Assembly: GCA_948099385.1 (NCBI GenBank)
Contig: CANUEZ040000193.1
Coordinates: forward strand, 4,600,501-4,664,500
DNA from: Fasciola hepatica
Lineage: Eukaryota > Platyhelminthes > Trematoda > Plagiorchiida > Fasciolidae
DNA length: 64,000 nucleotides
Direction of reading: 5' to 3'
Of the stretch, positions 12,475 to 26,693 are shown piece after piece. Both the position numbers and the translations under genes were made by a program. Every line of letters starts with the position of its first letter. Position 1 is the first letter of the stretch. The notes beneath the pieces were generated by a model. The model searched no databases and had not been told where the DNA came from. It saw nothing but the letters and a program-made list of their open reading frames with translations.

Positions 12475-15059
12475 GGGACCATGAATCCTCGTTCTGAAGG
12501 TTAGCCGTGTTAACCGACGAAATAACTTTGAATGAATTCCCGTATGATTCTAAAAATGGACTCCCCGTCCGTGCCCGCTCCATTCGATTCAAATGAGATT
12601 ACAGCTATGGAAGGGGGTTACCTGTATCAGGATTATCCTTCAGTGTATCCGTGTCTGGATCATATTTTCAGGTGAGCTTAATCGATAACTGAGTGTGACA
12701 TGGAAACCGTCCCATCTCCAATCAAATCAAATCTTGAACATTCCAGCTGACCAGCCCAGGTGAGACTTACACAGCATGATAGGAACTCCCTAAGACCAGT
12801 GACTTTGCGATTCTATTTTATTTTATTCTCGCACGAGTGCAGTAGAAGAGACTATTCCATTACCTGAAGGACCTATTGTACTAACTAGATTAGCCAACAG
12901 CCAGACAGCAATAAATTGAATGAAGAACCCCGTAAGACCTAAATAGGTCACTAAACGACGGATTCCAACTGTTGTTCTGACGGAATGAAAACGGTAATTT
13001 CTGTATTTTCCAAGGTGTCATCAACCACAACCCATTGACAAGATTCGCCACGAATAAATGCAGCCCATATGAAAAGGGATCTTTTGGGTTGCGGAATCAA
13101 ATTCGTAGTTGGGAAAGTCTTCGGTAGTTTCTCATGACAAGCAAAGTTTCGTGGGTCTTCTCGCTAAAATACACCATAGAACATACAAAGTAAATCGATA
13201 GTGAAAATGGTTAGCAATGAGACTCAAACCACTTCACGGATGTATCGTGTAACCACTGTTGCGAGAACAGAATAAATCCGTCAAAATTAGGTGCAACTTC
13301 ATTTGTCTCGCTCCATTTCCGAAACATTTTCTCCTCGTAAAAATGCACGACTCGTAGATTTTTGTTGATACCCAGAATAAGATTACATCAACTTATGCAT
13401 TCGATGCATTGGTAGTTGACCTCGGTCTCTTGTTATGACACCACATTCCATATGGAAAATGGGGGAATGCCCGTATTGTATTTAATAAAAGGATTGCAAG
13501 GGATGTCCACCTATGAATGTAATTGACGCAATTGTATTATTCTGGTGAAAATATTACCAACTCAGCATAAACAATTTAGGCATCTGATGGATTTCATTAA
13601 CCTTGGCAAACATACCTTTATCTATAAGGATTACTTTGCATCTACCAATGACATAAGCACCCCCGAGGTGAATTGCACCCTCGTGGAGTTGCAAATTAGG
13701 CGGAATATGATTCTCTACTATTGTTTTGTTTTCAATTTTTCAGCAGCCTTTTTGGGTGTTTGTTCTGTTCAGAAAGACAACAGGCACACGACGTGAGCAT
13801 CAGTAGAGTCAGTTTAGTTCACTTCAGTTCTATTCAATCAACCAACAACTATTTCATGGGTACATAAAGAGCCAAGAAAGGGAATAAATAAAGGTACAAG
13901 AGTGCGGAATCCCGAATGTCTATGGATCCCACTGGTAGTGGTCACTCGATCTTACGCGTTCTAAAATGATGACAGTATATGAAAAACCGTGAAGACTGAT
14001 TGAATACGTTTACGAACGGAAAAAAGGCAGCAAATAAAGAAGTGTGGCAGATTAGGGCAACAGTGTTTGATAGGCAGTCAAAGTGGTGAGAACTGGTATG
14101 TCAGTTGTGATTAAACCGCAGCTTTGGTCAGAAGCAGAGAGCAAGGACAGTCATAAAGTAATCAAATTTAGGAAAATACGTGGAGAATTCGAAAACTGAC
14201 GGGGCTTACAGAGGGTGGCAAACAGCGTCCGGTTGTATAGTGTTTGCAATGGACAAGGCGGATATATGTGAATAAGCAAGATGACATAGTGTAACAGTTG
14301 TTGCTTTAGCCGATTCCCATCATTTGTTACTGTTGTGTTCGGCGTGAACAGGCATGTGCTCAGACAGACGATCTTGCACGCACACACACGTACGTACACA
14401 GGTGACGTTTGCCGTGCTTCGTCCCGGACGGCATTGACCAATCAGTTTGCACCACGTGTTGCGTGACCTTGCAAGACGTGGTCCGATTGTTCCGTTGTCC
14501 TTCACTTCCGATTATATGCATGACTGACTCGCCCTTGCACACTTGTTTGTGTTTACAGGTGCTTGCGTGTACTGGCGCTTACTGTACGGTGCTGCGGGTA
14601 TATACGTCTATCCATACACGTTCGCCTTTCTTCTTTAACCGGATTGTGAACGCAACAGTTACCAATGGAAACTGTGCGCTTTCAGCTGAACAGAAACCAA
14701 AAAGGGCAAAGATGGAATAAGTGGGAGGTGTGCGTTCATGCGACAGTACAGGACTGACCGTTCGACCGAGATGGCCGGATTTGCGGGAAGGCGTTGTTTT
14801 AGGCTTCAACCAATATGCTGGCCTTTCGAATCCCAGCTGGAGCGGCCAATTCAAATAGAGCACGGTTTTGTGTAACTGAACAGATGACATTTAGGCAACT
14901 GGTAAGGTGAAAAATATTATATCAACAGCGACGGAAAATAGACGGAAATATGATCAATATTACGCAGCAACCAAGGATGGGAATATCAGTAATTGGAATG
15001 AGTTTTAGCTAAATACAATTTGAATTATTGGTCAAAGAGAATCTACTAAGATCAAGAGG
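12475..15059. other. no recognisable gene
   Basis: 14150-14890 is slightly richer in G+C and open on both strands (up to 103 codons), but I recognise no peptide. The remainder is short frames only. Confidence 0.45.
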
Positions 15060-16800
15060 AGATCCATGAGTAGTAGAACCAAGAAGATGAAGAAATTTTC
15101 TGCTTACGAGCGGTACATTGATCATGATATTCAGCTGTATCCCTCAACGCATCTAACCACCGAAATGGGGATCTCCGTTATCCCATCCCAAAATTCTGAC
15201 ATGCTCTACACAGTCTGATACACTGGTTAGACTTTCCATACCTTTTTTCCACATCATGGACCGATCACCCTTACTCATCACTACAGCCCTACCCACATCA
15301 ACAAACAATGCGCCTGGAGAAATCAAAATTGCCTACATGCACAACATACGTGACAACCAAATAACCTAGATAAACTGCAGTATTTCGTCGGTTAATGTGG
15401 GTCATGCTTCTCTTGCTGTCTACAGAACCTCAACATTGGTGACACAATGTTCTTACCATATTCGTTCAATGTCTCGAGGTCATTAGTATACGGAGATCGA
15501 AAATCTCCCGCATGTTTCTTAGTGGCCGTCTTTCTGAACCATATAGAACAACAGACCTGGCTTTGGCAATATACTCTCGATCTCTGGTAAATAAATCGGT
15601 GTCATTTCGACGCCACAAACGGTTCACATCCGTGAATAAAAGAGCAGCCTTCGGTATACACAAATACACTCCATCGGATATTCAGTCCCTGGTTGAAAAG
15701 TCAATTATGAACTACGTTTTCCATGTTCTCAGATAAGGTTTGGTGTTGCGCAAATTTAAAACTGCAAGAGCGTGTTGCTTTCTGAAGGCATAAAACGCTC
15801 ACTGAACTTTGCTACACAGTTATTGAAGCTGCTCATCGTAATTTGGTCTTATGCTGCTTGACTAATTTAGTCTGCGTATTCGAGGTCCGATACTTTTCCA
15901 ATTTGATAAAGATCAGTGCTGCTATCCTCGCATGACAACGTGCAATCTCTTGCACTGTATGAATCACCATTTCTTGGAGGAAAGTAGAGAGGGGATTTCC
16001 TGACGTACACCACTTCTGATTAACTCGTGTAAGAGATAACCGTGAGGTTATATTTGACTTCAGTCAACTACGTATAGAGACCAAATGGTAACATTTATTT
16101 TTTTCTGGTAAACCCTCTACCAGGATTCAAAAACAGGAAACTGTTTTGTCAAGTGCGTTGAAGTCCGCCTTCAGATCAAAGAAAAGGTGGTGGTTGGGTT
16201 TATGGTAGCTAAGCCTTTTCTTAAATTGGTTGTGAATCAGACATGTGATCAACAATACCTGGACCCTGTTTATCCTCAGTCGATGTCTGTTAATGAGTGT
16301 TAGATAAGAGTTGAATATATGCACTCGTGTGCAGTTTAGATTCTCATTTGATTACGGTTTCGTACAAGAGGGTCTGTCTTCCGCACACGACTACCAAAGC
16401 TTCGAACTGTCTCCTTCTCTTGGTCCCTATTTAGGAATTTTATTAACTCAAATGACAAAGCTGGGCCACCATATTTGAAAGCCAACAGGTGCAACCTATT
16501 TGGTCCGGCATCTCTATGTATTTTCCTTTTGCGTATCTCATGGGGAACCTCTGCTTTTGACTGTGCCTTGGAGTCTACACCCATCATTCTGACCAAGGCG
16601 CAACTTGTAACAACTTCTGTGAATAAAGACCGTCATCAGTTCGATTGGCTGGATTGCCGAATTGGCAACCTATTTACATCTCTGTCTCATTCAGGCTTCT
16701 AACTTGAGCTTTGAAATCGCAACCGATAACCGAAATATTCGTGGGAAAACACAATGCTGAGCAGAGGAGACAACTGACGTCGGAAATTGTCTCTGGCCTC
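15060..16800 (-). pseudogene. RTE-like LINE relic: endonuclease scrap plus reverse transcriptase
   Basis: Decayed non-LTR retrotransposon ORF on the minus strand, read in several frames. From 5' to 3': an endonuclease scrap at about 16735-16674 (GCDFKAQVRSLNETE, equivalent to the GDFNAQVGSL motif of RTE-type endonucleases). The start of the RT follows at about 16580-16380 (AGPNRLHLLAFKYGGPALS, matching AGPD..P..LFK.GG). RT motif A lies near 16190 (FFDLKADFNALD), SGVRQ near 16020, and the motif C region near 15880, where YADD is broken as YAD-stop. The C-terminal part follows (LWRRNDTDL, SVVLYGSE, 15669-15500), then ERIW.EHCVTNVEV and a GWDNGDP tail to about 15060. The endonuclease core between the first two blocks is missing. 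The assignment rests on remembered motif order, not on an alignment. It is clearly non-functional. Confidence 0.8.
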
Positions 16801-19800
16801 GGGAGATCTACAGCCATTCGGGGTGTAAACAGGAACGACGAACACACCCCGCTGTTCCAGCCCGTTGCTGCTGACACCTTCAAAACAGACAAAACTGCTG
16901 GCAAGGGTCTAATCGAGTAGTTCGCATTCAGCCTCTGTATTCAGAGTGATACCTGAACATGAGCACGATGCGTTGAATCGTTCGACATATGAAGTGTGGA
17001 AAGAAAAGCCAAGTTCGTGTCTGGAATCGAAGTGATATCACTGAAGTTGAGTCCTGCATTCGTGTTCCTCAAACTATTTAAAACCGATTGTGCATTCTAT
17101 GGGTAACTATGGTCGACAGCTATCTAAGTTTCTTACCAGGATGAAGTTCGAGACAAGAGCTATCATATATTTTGTTTATCGGCTGCTTCTTGGGCCATGT
17201 TTGCTCAATGTCGATACGATGAGACTGACGTAAATATTATTCCCTTTTTTACGCTACTTCCTATAGATAGTAGGTGAACACCGTTTCCTAAATTTCTATG
17301 ACCTTTTGTGTCCGAATGCAAGGTGGTGGTTGTCTGAACTAGGAATAACTGAATTCAAATTACTGAAATTCAACGATGTTTATTTGCTTTTATATCTGTT
17401 TATTTATAGTCGAATTACAAACGTCATAGCTACTTACTTTTGTCAGTCTACGCTATCAGTATGAAGTAAAAATCAGACCTCCGAATTACCGCAAGTCGGT
17501 GATGCATTACATTTTTCGATCATCACCGAGCATGCATTCTTGATCACAATAAGCTCCCTGTGGTACTTAGACATTTTCCTTATACGAGGTGATGCGTTGT
17601 GGCTTCCTTTTAGTTGTCAACCAATCCTTCCAAGCTTTCCGATGTGTTACACGAAATTGTGATCCAAAACTCCCTGGCTTTTTGGGGGGTTGTGTTGACA
17701 AGTAGAATTAGAGCTCCAATTTGTGCATGTACACTTTTGACTCACAATGTGATTTTGCTGTTAAGGTGGCCAGTCGGATCAACTGGGTCGTTCATTTTTC
17801 TTTCGAGGCTGTCTGCTCCCATTTTGCTGATCAGTGCTTCTTTTGGATACAAAGCTACATATTTTGTGTATCCGATTGAGAAGAATAAAAGGAATGTCTG
17901 TATATCGCAACTAAATAATTCCATCGGTTTTGATTAATTGGATCAAAGAGACCAAATGTTCCATTCAGACGAGGTCTTGCCTTGGGAGCGAGACGAGGCA
18001 GGCAAAGCCAAGAAGCTCTGAGAATTTTGTATATTAGTTCCATGCTTTAATTCATGCGTCAGCGGGTATGTAACCACTAAAGTGGACAAAAAATATGCTA
18101 ACTGTTCTCGTTTCCTCAGATCACACTACCCGGAGTCCGGGTACCAGGTAGTCCAGTACATTTAGTTATCCGAGTAGACTCGTGTCTCCATTTTGGTGCA
18201 GCACCATGCTATCGCTGACAACGTACCATTTGAAATTACGCGACAATCAATTTTAGACTGAAAACTAGGTCAAACGGTTGGAATTCTGATACGGTGCGCT
18301 AGAGGGAGAAAACCGTGGCCAATTGGTTTTGCATCTGGTTATCCTCGGACACAATATGTATTTGTTGCCAAGGGATCTCTCATTTTCACCTGCACCAAAA
18401 AAGACAACGCATGAGAAGCTAGAGGTCGGCGAAAGAGTGAACCTCAAATTACTGGATGGTTGAGATAATGTTTCTTTAAACAAATCAACAGGTTCCCTGT
18501 TGCTATCGTTGGGTCTTGTGAGGCAGCAGCCATGTGATCGGTTTGTTGCCGAAAACAACAATATTATGCTGCACCGTAGATCGTTCTAATAAAGGAGCAT
18601 GCTCTCGAGCGAGGCCCGTAGCACAGTGTAAAATCCAAATGACTGAGTGCTCCGTATTAGATACATTTTCCAAAAATATAGAGGAAACAGAGGAACTACT
18701 CAGACAAAAAGGGTGTACTTCAAAAATTAGCGTGGAATCGGACAAGTTTATGACCAAAGTGGGTAAATATATGTTTCGGGAACGTACGGCGCACTGGCGC
18801 ACTCCATAATTGTTCATCAGTGTCTCAAATAATGTCTACTTTATCATGTGCCCTATCATTTCTGTGTAGTAGTTCAATGACGAGAAGCTACGACCACGGA
18901 AGAGTGACCAATGTCACCCCATATGGCCGACTTCGTATTGTCAGCCGACGATTTCCTCGCATGTTAAGTTTGAGAAGCTGAAGCGTCTCAAGTTCATCCA
19001 TTAGGGTCATACAAAGGAAAAATTGTATTTCTAGATCTTCGTATGTTGATTGTCTCTTCAGTCATTTTCATTTTTTACTTGGTGTAAATGTCGAGTCGAA
19101 AAGTCTCTTGACACAATCTGACTTTTGGAATTCCGGAAATGGAATGGTGGTGGCACGTCTGCATGAGTTGGGGATAGCCCAAACTTCCAGAGGCTGACTC
19201 ATAATGGACAAATTTAGTTCGGCTGAATCATAAACTGCATAGCTGATGAGAATAAGAAAATCCGTCCGGGCTCGAAGCACATGATACTTTGGTAGTACTC
19301 AGGAATTTCATTATGTATTCAATTAAAAAGCTTACGAAAAGGAGCGTTAAATTTTCAAATATCAGTATGGAAGCCAGAGTGTTCCACCAACTGTTCACAC
19401 TGAAGTTCGATAATTTACCAGGAACGTCTGCAGCTCTGATGCACGTCATTGCTGAATAACTTATTTAGACACTTCGACCCCTCTCTCTGATCAAATATGA
19501 TAAACGTTGTGATACTAGTGTCATCAAGGTACCCATAGTCTTGCTCGTTAGTCCTTTGCAATTATTACACATAAGGAGAAAACATTCTGTCGATGCGCAC
19601 AGTGCATTTGAAAATTGAAAGTAAGGTTATTGTTCTATTTGAAGTATCGGTAAAAACAGTCCAAAAACCCATATCATGACGATTAAGTTCCAGAGAACCG
19701 CGGAATAACTGTTGCAACAGACCTGTCAATAAAGTAAAGATTACGGGGTGAGAATTGATGTAAGCGAAAATTAGTCTGTTTTCACCACGTTTGTGTTCGA

Positions 19801-22800
19801 TAGAAAGATGTTCACTACATAAAGTTGGTCTAACCACCTGATGTAGAAAGATAAATAGTTTGGAAAAAAAGAAGTTCCCTTCTGGGGGCGGAAAAACAAA
19901 GAATAACGGATATCTCGGCTTTGATTTAGCGACCATAAAACCACCACCAAACAGGCGCTAGTTTACAATCCGCATCCTTATTTTAGGCAGAATACATTTA
20001 ACTTTGAGCATCGCCAGACGGCTGGGGCAAGAACTCCGATTACGCACTTTAGTAGAAACGTGCACGATGCTGAAACTTTTCGGCCTGCACATAAAGAAAA
20101 CTTTTGGGTGGATTGAGAGGCTTGAATTACTGTGTGGAAACTAATGATAAACCCGTTTTTTTGCGCAAATCGAGGCTCATCTAGGACATGGCATCGCGGT
20201 GTGAAAAATAAGACATCATGATGTCGCAAAGTTGTGTGAAGAAAGTAACTGAATTTTACGCGGTAATTCTCGTACTTTCCGCAGAGCTTTGAGTCTCTAT
20301 TTTGGCTACTGATAGTGGTGACAGTAGATGGCTTTTGAGGTTTCCTTCTTGTCAGAACGCCTCCTAAAAATAAAGACTACCGGCATCGGTATTTACGAAT
20401 CATTACTTGACGGTTGCAACTTTCAACCCAGGAGTTATTATATGAGGCTGGTAACATTCTGAAAACCATGCTGGTTTTGTTTCTACGAATATTTGCTCGT
20501 TTATTGTGAATCGTATGATCATGTCGGTCAATCTGGCATTGATCCTCTTAGTCGTTGCGTATCTACATGTGCCCACAATTGAAACTGGATGTAGAGTGTG
20601 CTCGGTAAAAATTTTTTTCCTCATTTGGGTCATGACTATATATATACATGACTAAGCCTGTATTAAGAACCGCCACTGGCGTTGACAGAATCTTTGACTG
20701 ATTAAGGGCATTTTCGACAAAGATGTGTTCAGATATCGTTGTCCATTTCGACCAGCAAGTCCCAACAGATTTGACGGGAGATACGGTGTCCGACCGGGTA
20801 ACTGCAAGCAAATGCCTCACACCCATTCAAAACTTTTCTAGGGGATATTCCAACGTACCCGTATTTGAACTTGCTTCGCTTTTTGTATTTCCATTTATCT
20901 AAAAACTACTTGCTAGTTGTAGGTGAGGTTGGTGACAATTAATACTCGCATATAACCTGACATTTTCTTCAGTTTTCTGACTGTCTAAGTTGTAAACTAA
21001 TAATCGCAAATGTTGAGGAGTTCCTTGAGTTGAATCTGAGAAGTTGATAGTAATTTACATGGGACTGAGCTGCACTTGCCGTCACTGGCATCCGTGAGTC
21101 AACTATTCGAAATGTTGTTCGTGACAATAAATAAGCTGCACCGGATACGCCCACTGATAAAATCAGCTAGCTCATTTATGGCATTTCCAAAAATCTCGGT
21201 AAATGCTATGATCAGACCCAGACATTTATTGTCAATCCGAAAGACGCAGTTGGAACTGGTCGCACGTATTATGCAACTCAGGTGATGTTTTCGAACATAT
21301 CCATTGATGAAATCATCTTATTTTGAACAGATCGCGTAGACAATGCTACTATCGGAATATAGATGGTCTCCGACAACACACTGCTCTCGGGAGGCCTTTT
21401 TATCAAAAAAGAGCGTGACTGTGAATAATGGAAATACGGATGGCTTATTGGTTTTTCCGGGAGCAAATAAGATGTGGGCGAAATATCGTATTTTATACCA
21501 ACGTTTACAGGTCAATCTTTCAAATAACGTTTATAAGAGAAACTGGTGTTTTTAAATCCCGCGGGGGTACCTTAAGGTATTCAGTTCCAACGTGAAAACC
21601 GGAGAGGCGAGATTACTTATTCATCGGTTTCATAAAACGTGAGCCCAATGTTGAACCTAAGGCTATGTGAACAGCGATTACACGAACGGCATGTGGGGTA
21701 AACTTCCATTGCACTTTCGCTGTGCCCATTCGGGAGCGCGTGATTTAAAGCACTCCAATCCCTTAGCGGTATCCAAAGGGCTGGAGACGAGCCTTGAGTG
21801 GAGCAAAGCACGATGTTTCGGAGTTCGTTATGTATGTACTAAAGACCATTCCCGGCTTACAACAAACAAATCTATGGGGCTTCGTCAGTTTACAATGGCT
21901 AGCTGAGGGTGGACAGCTCATGGTGAATTATGATCGTGATTCGACTTCTAGCTAAACAAATCCCGGTTTACAAGTAGATGACTAAATGATGCCCAGCTAG
22001 ACGGAAGAAAATCTCAGCGACCGACATAAACCTTTCGGGATCCTTTTTCTATACCAAAAGTCAATGGAAACTTAAACCAACCATTTTATTATAATGGGGC
22101 AGCTGTTGGCAACCGTAATGGTGTTATAATATAGTAAGTTTGTGATGCTGTTGATGCACTTACCAAATCTTCGTGCTCATGGATTTTTCTGTGTTTTTGT
22201 ATTTTGCAGATCGACCAAGAGCAGCCCTAACGGAAGACATTGGTTTTGCATGATACACTATTAGTACCAAAAGGTGGAACCCCGGATAGACAGATATTAG
22301 CAATTGGTATGACTAACATGTTTGACTGTTCGGTTTATTCAAACCAGGTGCAAGTAAAAATGTTCTTTGCCCAAAACCTCACCTAGTGTGTTGCAAGCAA
22401 GATGACCGACATCTTTCGGATACTGGCATGTGATTCAAGTATTGTTTTTGGTTCGAGAAGTTGGGAGCTAGTTTCAAACGAGATGTCACACTGTTGATGC
22501 ATTAAAAGATAATTATTAGGCGTATATAAGCCTTTGTCAATTTTATACTGTTTTATGGCCATGTTGTTGGTTCTGAACGCCTCACTATTTCTTTTTGTGA
22601 GACTTCAGATCCGCGATGCATCTCTTCAAATGTCATTATTCATTTCTAATCGTAAGTTTGATAGGTGTGCTTGACGGCACTAAAATATTGTTAAGATCAA
22701 CATATTGGACTTGAGATATGGATATTTGTGCTATTTTCCCCCAGTGTGAAGAGTATGCCAAGTTGAGAAGGAGTTTCTTTGAATTTCAGCTTGTACGGAA

Positions 22801-25169
22801 ACGAAGGCAAGCAATATGACGATATCAGATTTTGCATATGTTAGTCATTTTATTTATTGGTTGTTAATAGCAGACAGAAAACACTGTTTCATCTTCGCAC
22901 GATATCCGCAGCAGGGAAATGTATTACCTCTGGATCAATCAAAGACACCGTCACGGGAAAGCAAAGAGAGCCTCAAGACTGGTGAGTCCCAAAATGCCAC
23001 CTTGAGAAAGAGTAAAATGGAAACATATTGCCGGGAAGACACACTTCCGTGCACAAATATATTCCAGTTACATAGTTCTTTTTAGGTTCAAGAGTCACTT
23101 AGATTGCAGTGTTCGCCATTCATATTGACTGCTTCAGCAAAAGGATTATTTTAATTTGGACGGGAAATCAATTGATAACGATTCCCGGAAAGGCTAAAAT
23201 ATGTCCATTATTCTCAACAAATTGTAACACCGTGTTCAGCTATTAATAATAATCAAAACATCTTACCAATAGTTGTAGGTTTTTTCGTCCAGCAGGTTAC
23301 TGGAGAATGGCAGGAACATGTTATTTGAAGGTGTGCTGTTCCATAGGGTATTGGGAAAGTAAACACTCGATCATACGAAAGTATGGTTTCCAGTGTCCAG
23401 AATTCGTCCATCATTTTAGGTGAGGTTGTTCAATCGGATGGTGTTCATATGAATCAGCATATGTGTCGATAAACGGACAAATTGGGAAACCGTCCGTCTA
23501 CTGAACAGAATGAATTAGTCAAATGCGAATTGCTCCTTGTAGCAAAGAGACGAATCAAATCGGGACAGGAACGCAACATGATGAATAATGCCCCACGGTG
23601 TCCGTCGAATTAAACATGTTGAACAAATGAACAAGACTATAAGACTACAATATGACCAATCTCAGCCCACCTTGTTTCATGTTCTGTATGGCACGAATCC
23701 GACCGATCAAAATGGGACGATATATAGTGATTGATGTATGCAATCAAATCAGGAAAACAACCCAGCGATACAATGATACAATGATAACCGTCGTATCTCA
23801 TTAGAGTGGGAGGATGTAATAACGAGACAGCGAATCGTTTGTTTCTTTCCAACTGCCTCAGTTAAAGTGTGAAAACATTTGTGCACAAATCTGACCAGTT
23901 GGGGAAATTGAAAGAAACAGTATGTTTTGTTTGGTTGTTTCTCAGTGTGCTTATGTGTATGTTTCCCTGTACGAAACAGGTGTGTCTTCCTTATTTTCCT
24001 GTTCCTCACTGCATTGTCCCATTTTCCTGTGATTCGTTTATTCTCCTTATTCTTCTTCTTTGTTTTCTGACTATAAAATGTTCTTTTTATGAGAACTGTT
24101 TGCTTCTTTCGCATATTTCGTTTTTCAATTTTGACCTCATTTCCTAATGTTTATATCGCTTCTCGCGCACTTCGCTTCCCATTAGCCAGGATTGCTTTGT
24201 TTTAATTTTTCTCAAAGATTGAACTATTTTTTGAATAATTTTCATGTTTTTTTCATGTTCGTCCTCGTCCAGTGAATCAAGAATAATTTTTTCATTGTGG
24301 TGTTTTTTCAATTCATTTGTAGTTTTAAAGTGCTCTCAAGAGATAACTATGATTTTTACCGGAAACCACTTCCAGTTTCCATCGCCGTGAACTTCGGTTT
24401 CAATGTCATATTTGCGTGCATTCAATTTCCTAAATTTTCATAGAAATAATGATAAAAACATCCAGAAAAAGTGAATTTTCCGGCCACTTATATAAAATAT
24501 TTTGGCTTATACGCTTGGCCTAATGTGTCGGGAATTTTCTTCTTTGATCCACTGTGTGAACAATTTTTGGGACACCTTTCCTTTTGTAGATAATTCACCG
24601 GAAATGTTCGATGTTTTGAATACTGCATCGGACATCCAAAATTGCATTGGACGTATTTTTTACCAAATGATTCAAATCCTAAAACCTGCTATTTGAGAGA
24701 TGGATATATTTCTCCTGTGCACTTGGTATATGGTTAGCATTTGAAGGCTCAGAAAATCATTCAGTTTATGATTTTTCCTCGAAACATTATCTCGCTGTAT
24801 ACTCAGATATCATACAAACAGACAAATTGATCAGGGAAGGTATGAAATAATTTTAACTTTATAGATGAAGTTCAGCCAAATACAGTTTAAATAGTGGGAA
24901 CATCTTCACCATCGAACCTATCCTCTTTGCACTCGTTTACCCGTGATTACACTTCGAGCTGTGTTTCACAACAAGTTTGCGAATATATTCATGTTCGCTG
25001 GCCCGTTCTTTACTTATGCTGAGAATTGTGAAAGTAAGAGCAACCTCAAGGACCAGTGCGAATTCGAAAGGCGTTAATGTAGTGCACGGGGTTGCATCAC
25101 GTGTGGTTCTATCGGCATTAAACTGTGATCATGTAAATCCCATGTCCGTCGTACTGATCATTCTCTGGT
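16801..25169. other. no recognisable gene; T-rich stretch at 23.9-24.4 kb
   Basis: Frames up to 123 codons (19565-19936 minus) without recognisable motifs. Between about 23900 and 24350 the plus strand is strikingly T-rich (runs such as ttcttcttctttgttttctg), which produces a lysine-rich artificial frame on the minus strand. No LTR copy of the neighbouring gypsy element (TGTTACA end or LTR body) was found in the last kilobase before 25170. Confidence 0.45.
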
Positions 25170-26693
25170 TTATTTGATTGGCCGATCCGATGATATTTTT
25201 CTCAATAAACGATGAATATCAGTCACCTTTACCCTTCCTTTAAAACATTCGGTCCGGACGTGCCAGGTTGCCAAGTCGCATCCGTTAACCCATTTGCCTT
25301 GTGGTCCTTGATCGATTTTGAAACTGGAATTCTTCATCTCCAATACGGTGTACGGTCCACTCCATCGTTTGTGGAACTTGCTAGCCCCCGGACCGGCCAC
25401 TGCGGGTCTGTTACGATTCCTTACTTTTACCAGCTGTCCGGACATGAACGGATCCCATTTCTGTGTTTGGTTCCGTCTATCGTACCTTGCCTTGTTACGA
25501 CTCTGAGCAATTCTTGTCTGTTGTACGGCCACTTTCTCAAGATGCCTCCGCTCGCGGGTTGTCAGAGGTTTATCATTCTTCATGTTGAGCCACACATCCA
25601 GTCGCGTTCTAGGTTCCTGCCCAAAAACCAGTTCAAACGGTGTCGTCCCCGTTGTTGAATGGTTCGTTGCGCGGTAACTGAGTAATATCTCCGACAGTCC
25701 TTCTTGCCAATCACTTCCATGGTTAATTAGCCACTCCTTCAGCGTTCTGTTGAATCTTTCCGTCATTCCGTTTGCCTGGGGGTGGTAAGGCGACGTTCGT
25801 ATTCGCCGGATCCTCCATTGTTCCAACATGTCTCGAAATTTCTTTGATTCGAAGCAGGGACCCTGGTCAGTGATGACCGTTACTGGTACACCAAATCGCG
25901 CCACCACATTATCGACAAACACTCGAGAGACCGTATCGCCTGTTTGATCCGGTATCGGGATTGCTTCCACCCAGCGAGACACGTGGTCAACCATTGTCAT
26001 GATGTACCGGTTTCCAGTGACACTCACAGGTAAAGGACCAAAAATGTCCAAACCCCAGCTTTGAAAGACTCGTTGTGCCTCTATGGGCTGCATTGGCGGT
26101 GTAGCTGTTGCGTGCTCCCGGTTCCGTTGACAATCAGGGCAAGTTCGTATGTAGTCGTCAACGTCGTGCCGCATCGTGGGCCAGAAGACTCTGTGCCGCA
26201 ACAATTCGAAGACTCGTTGTTGTCCTATGTGAGCACTGTCGTGCGCTAGCTGTATTGCCTCCTCACGTACGGCCTCGGGAACAAAAGGCAGTCGTCTGGG
26301 TCGCAGACCCTAACGCACATCAACGTCAACGAACAGCTTGCTATCTTCCGCATGCAATCGCTCCCAAATTTTCAGTAGGTCGAGCAGTGCAGGTGAGCTC
26401 CCTTCTGGTCTTGTTTTGGCTTGAAGATGTGACCAAACCGTCCGCACCAGACTGTCATTTCTTTGGTGGCTGAAAACACCTTCATTTGACATTAGCCAAT
26501 TCACTGGGATCGCCTCCGCCGGCAGTTGTTCGTCTGGGATCGGGCGGGATAATGCGTCAAATATTTCGTTTTCTCGTCCGTTAACATGCTCGATTGTAAA
26601 GGTGAATTCCTGCAGGCGGTATGCCCACCGCGCCAACCTCCCTCTTGGATCTCTTGTTGTCATCAACCACGTCAAGGGCTTGTGATCCCTTTT
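25170..26693 (-). pseudogene. RNase H C-terminus, linker and integrase of the gypsy element
   Basis: This continues the polyprotein in the next frame, starting at KRDHKPLTWL (RNase H end), with HVNGRENEIFDALSRP closing the domain. A TAG stop at 26310-26312 interrupts the linker. The same frame then carries the integrase: the HHCC finger (HDSAH at about 26250, CPDC at 26141-26130) and the core with Asp in LDIFGPLP, Asp in ITDQGPCF and Glu in NGMTERFNR. The last two are separated by 35 residues, the canonical D,D-35-E spacing. The C-terminal GPY/F module is KRWSGPYTVLEM. All catalytic residues of integrase are present; the lesions are the upstream frameshift and stop. It ends at TAA (25170). 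Integrase inserts the cDNA into the genome and leaves a short target duplication. Confidence 0.9.

Noticed and set aside
12251..12592. 113-codon frame on the minus strand
   Set aside because: It spans the foldback at 12356-12474. The inverted symmetry makes a protein-coding reading doubtful and no family is recognised.
23749..24114. 121-codon Lys-rich frame on the minus strand
   Set aside because: It is the complement of a T-rich stretch and shows no domain.
24700..25169. Search for the missing 3' LTR of the gypsy element
   Set aside because: No TGTTACA/TGTAACA end or LTR body sequence was found by eye on either strand, so no 3' LTR is annotated.
25212..25658. 148-codon plus-strand frame opposite the integrase (and others such as 27194-27490 and 28292-28624)
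   Set aside because: These are antisense shadows of the gypsy gag-pol on the minus strand.
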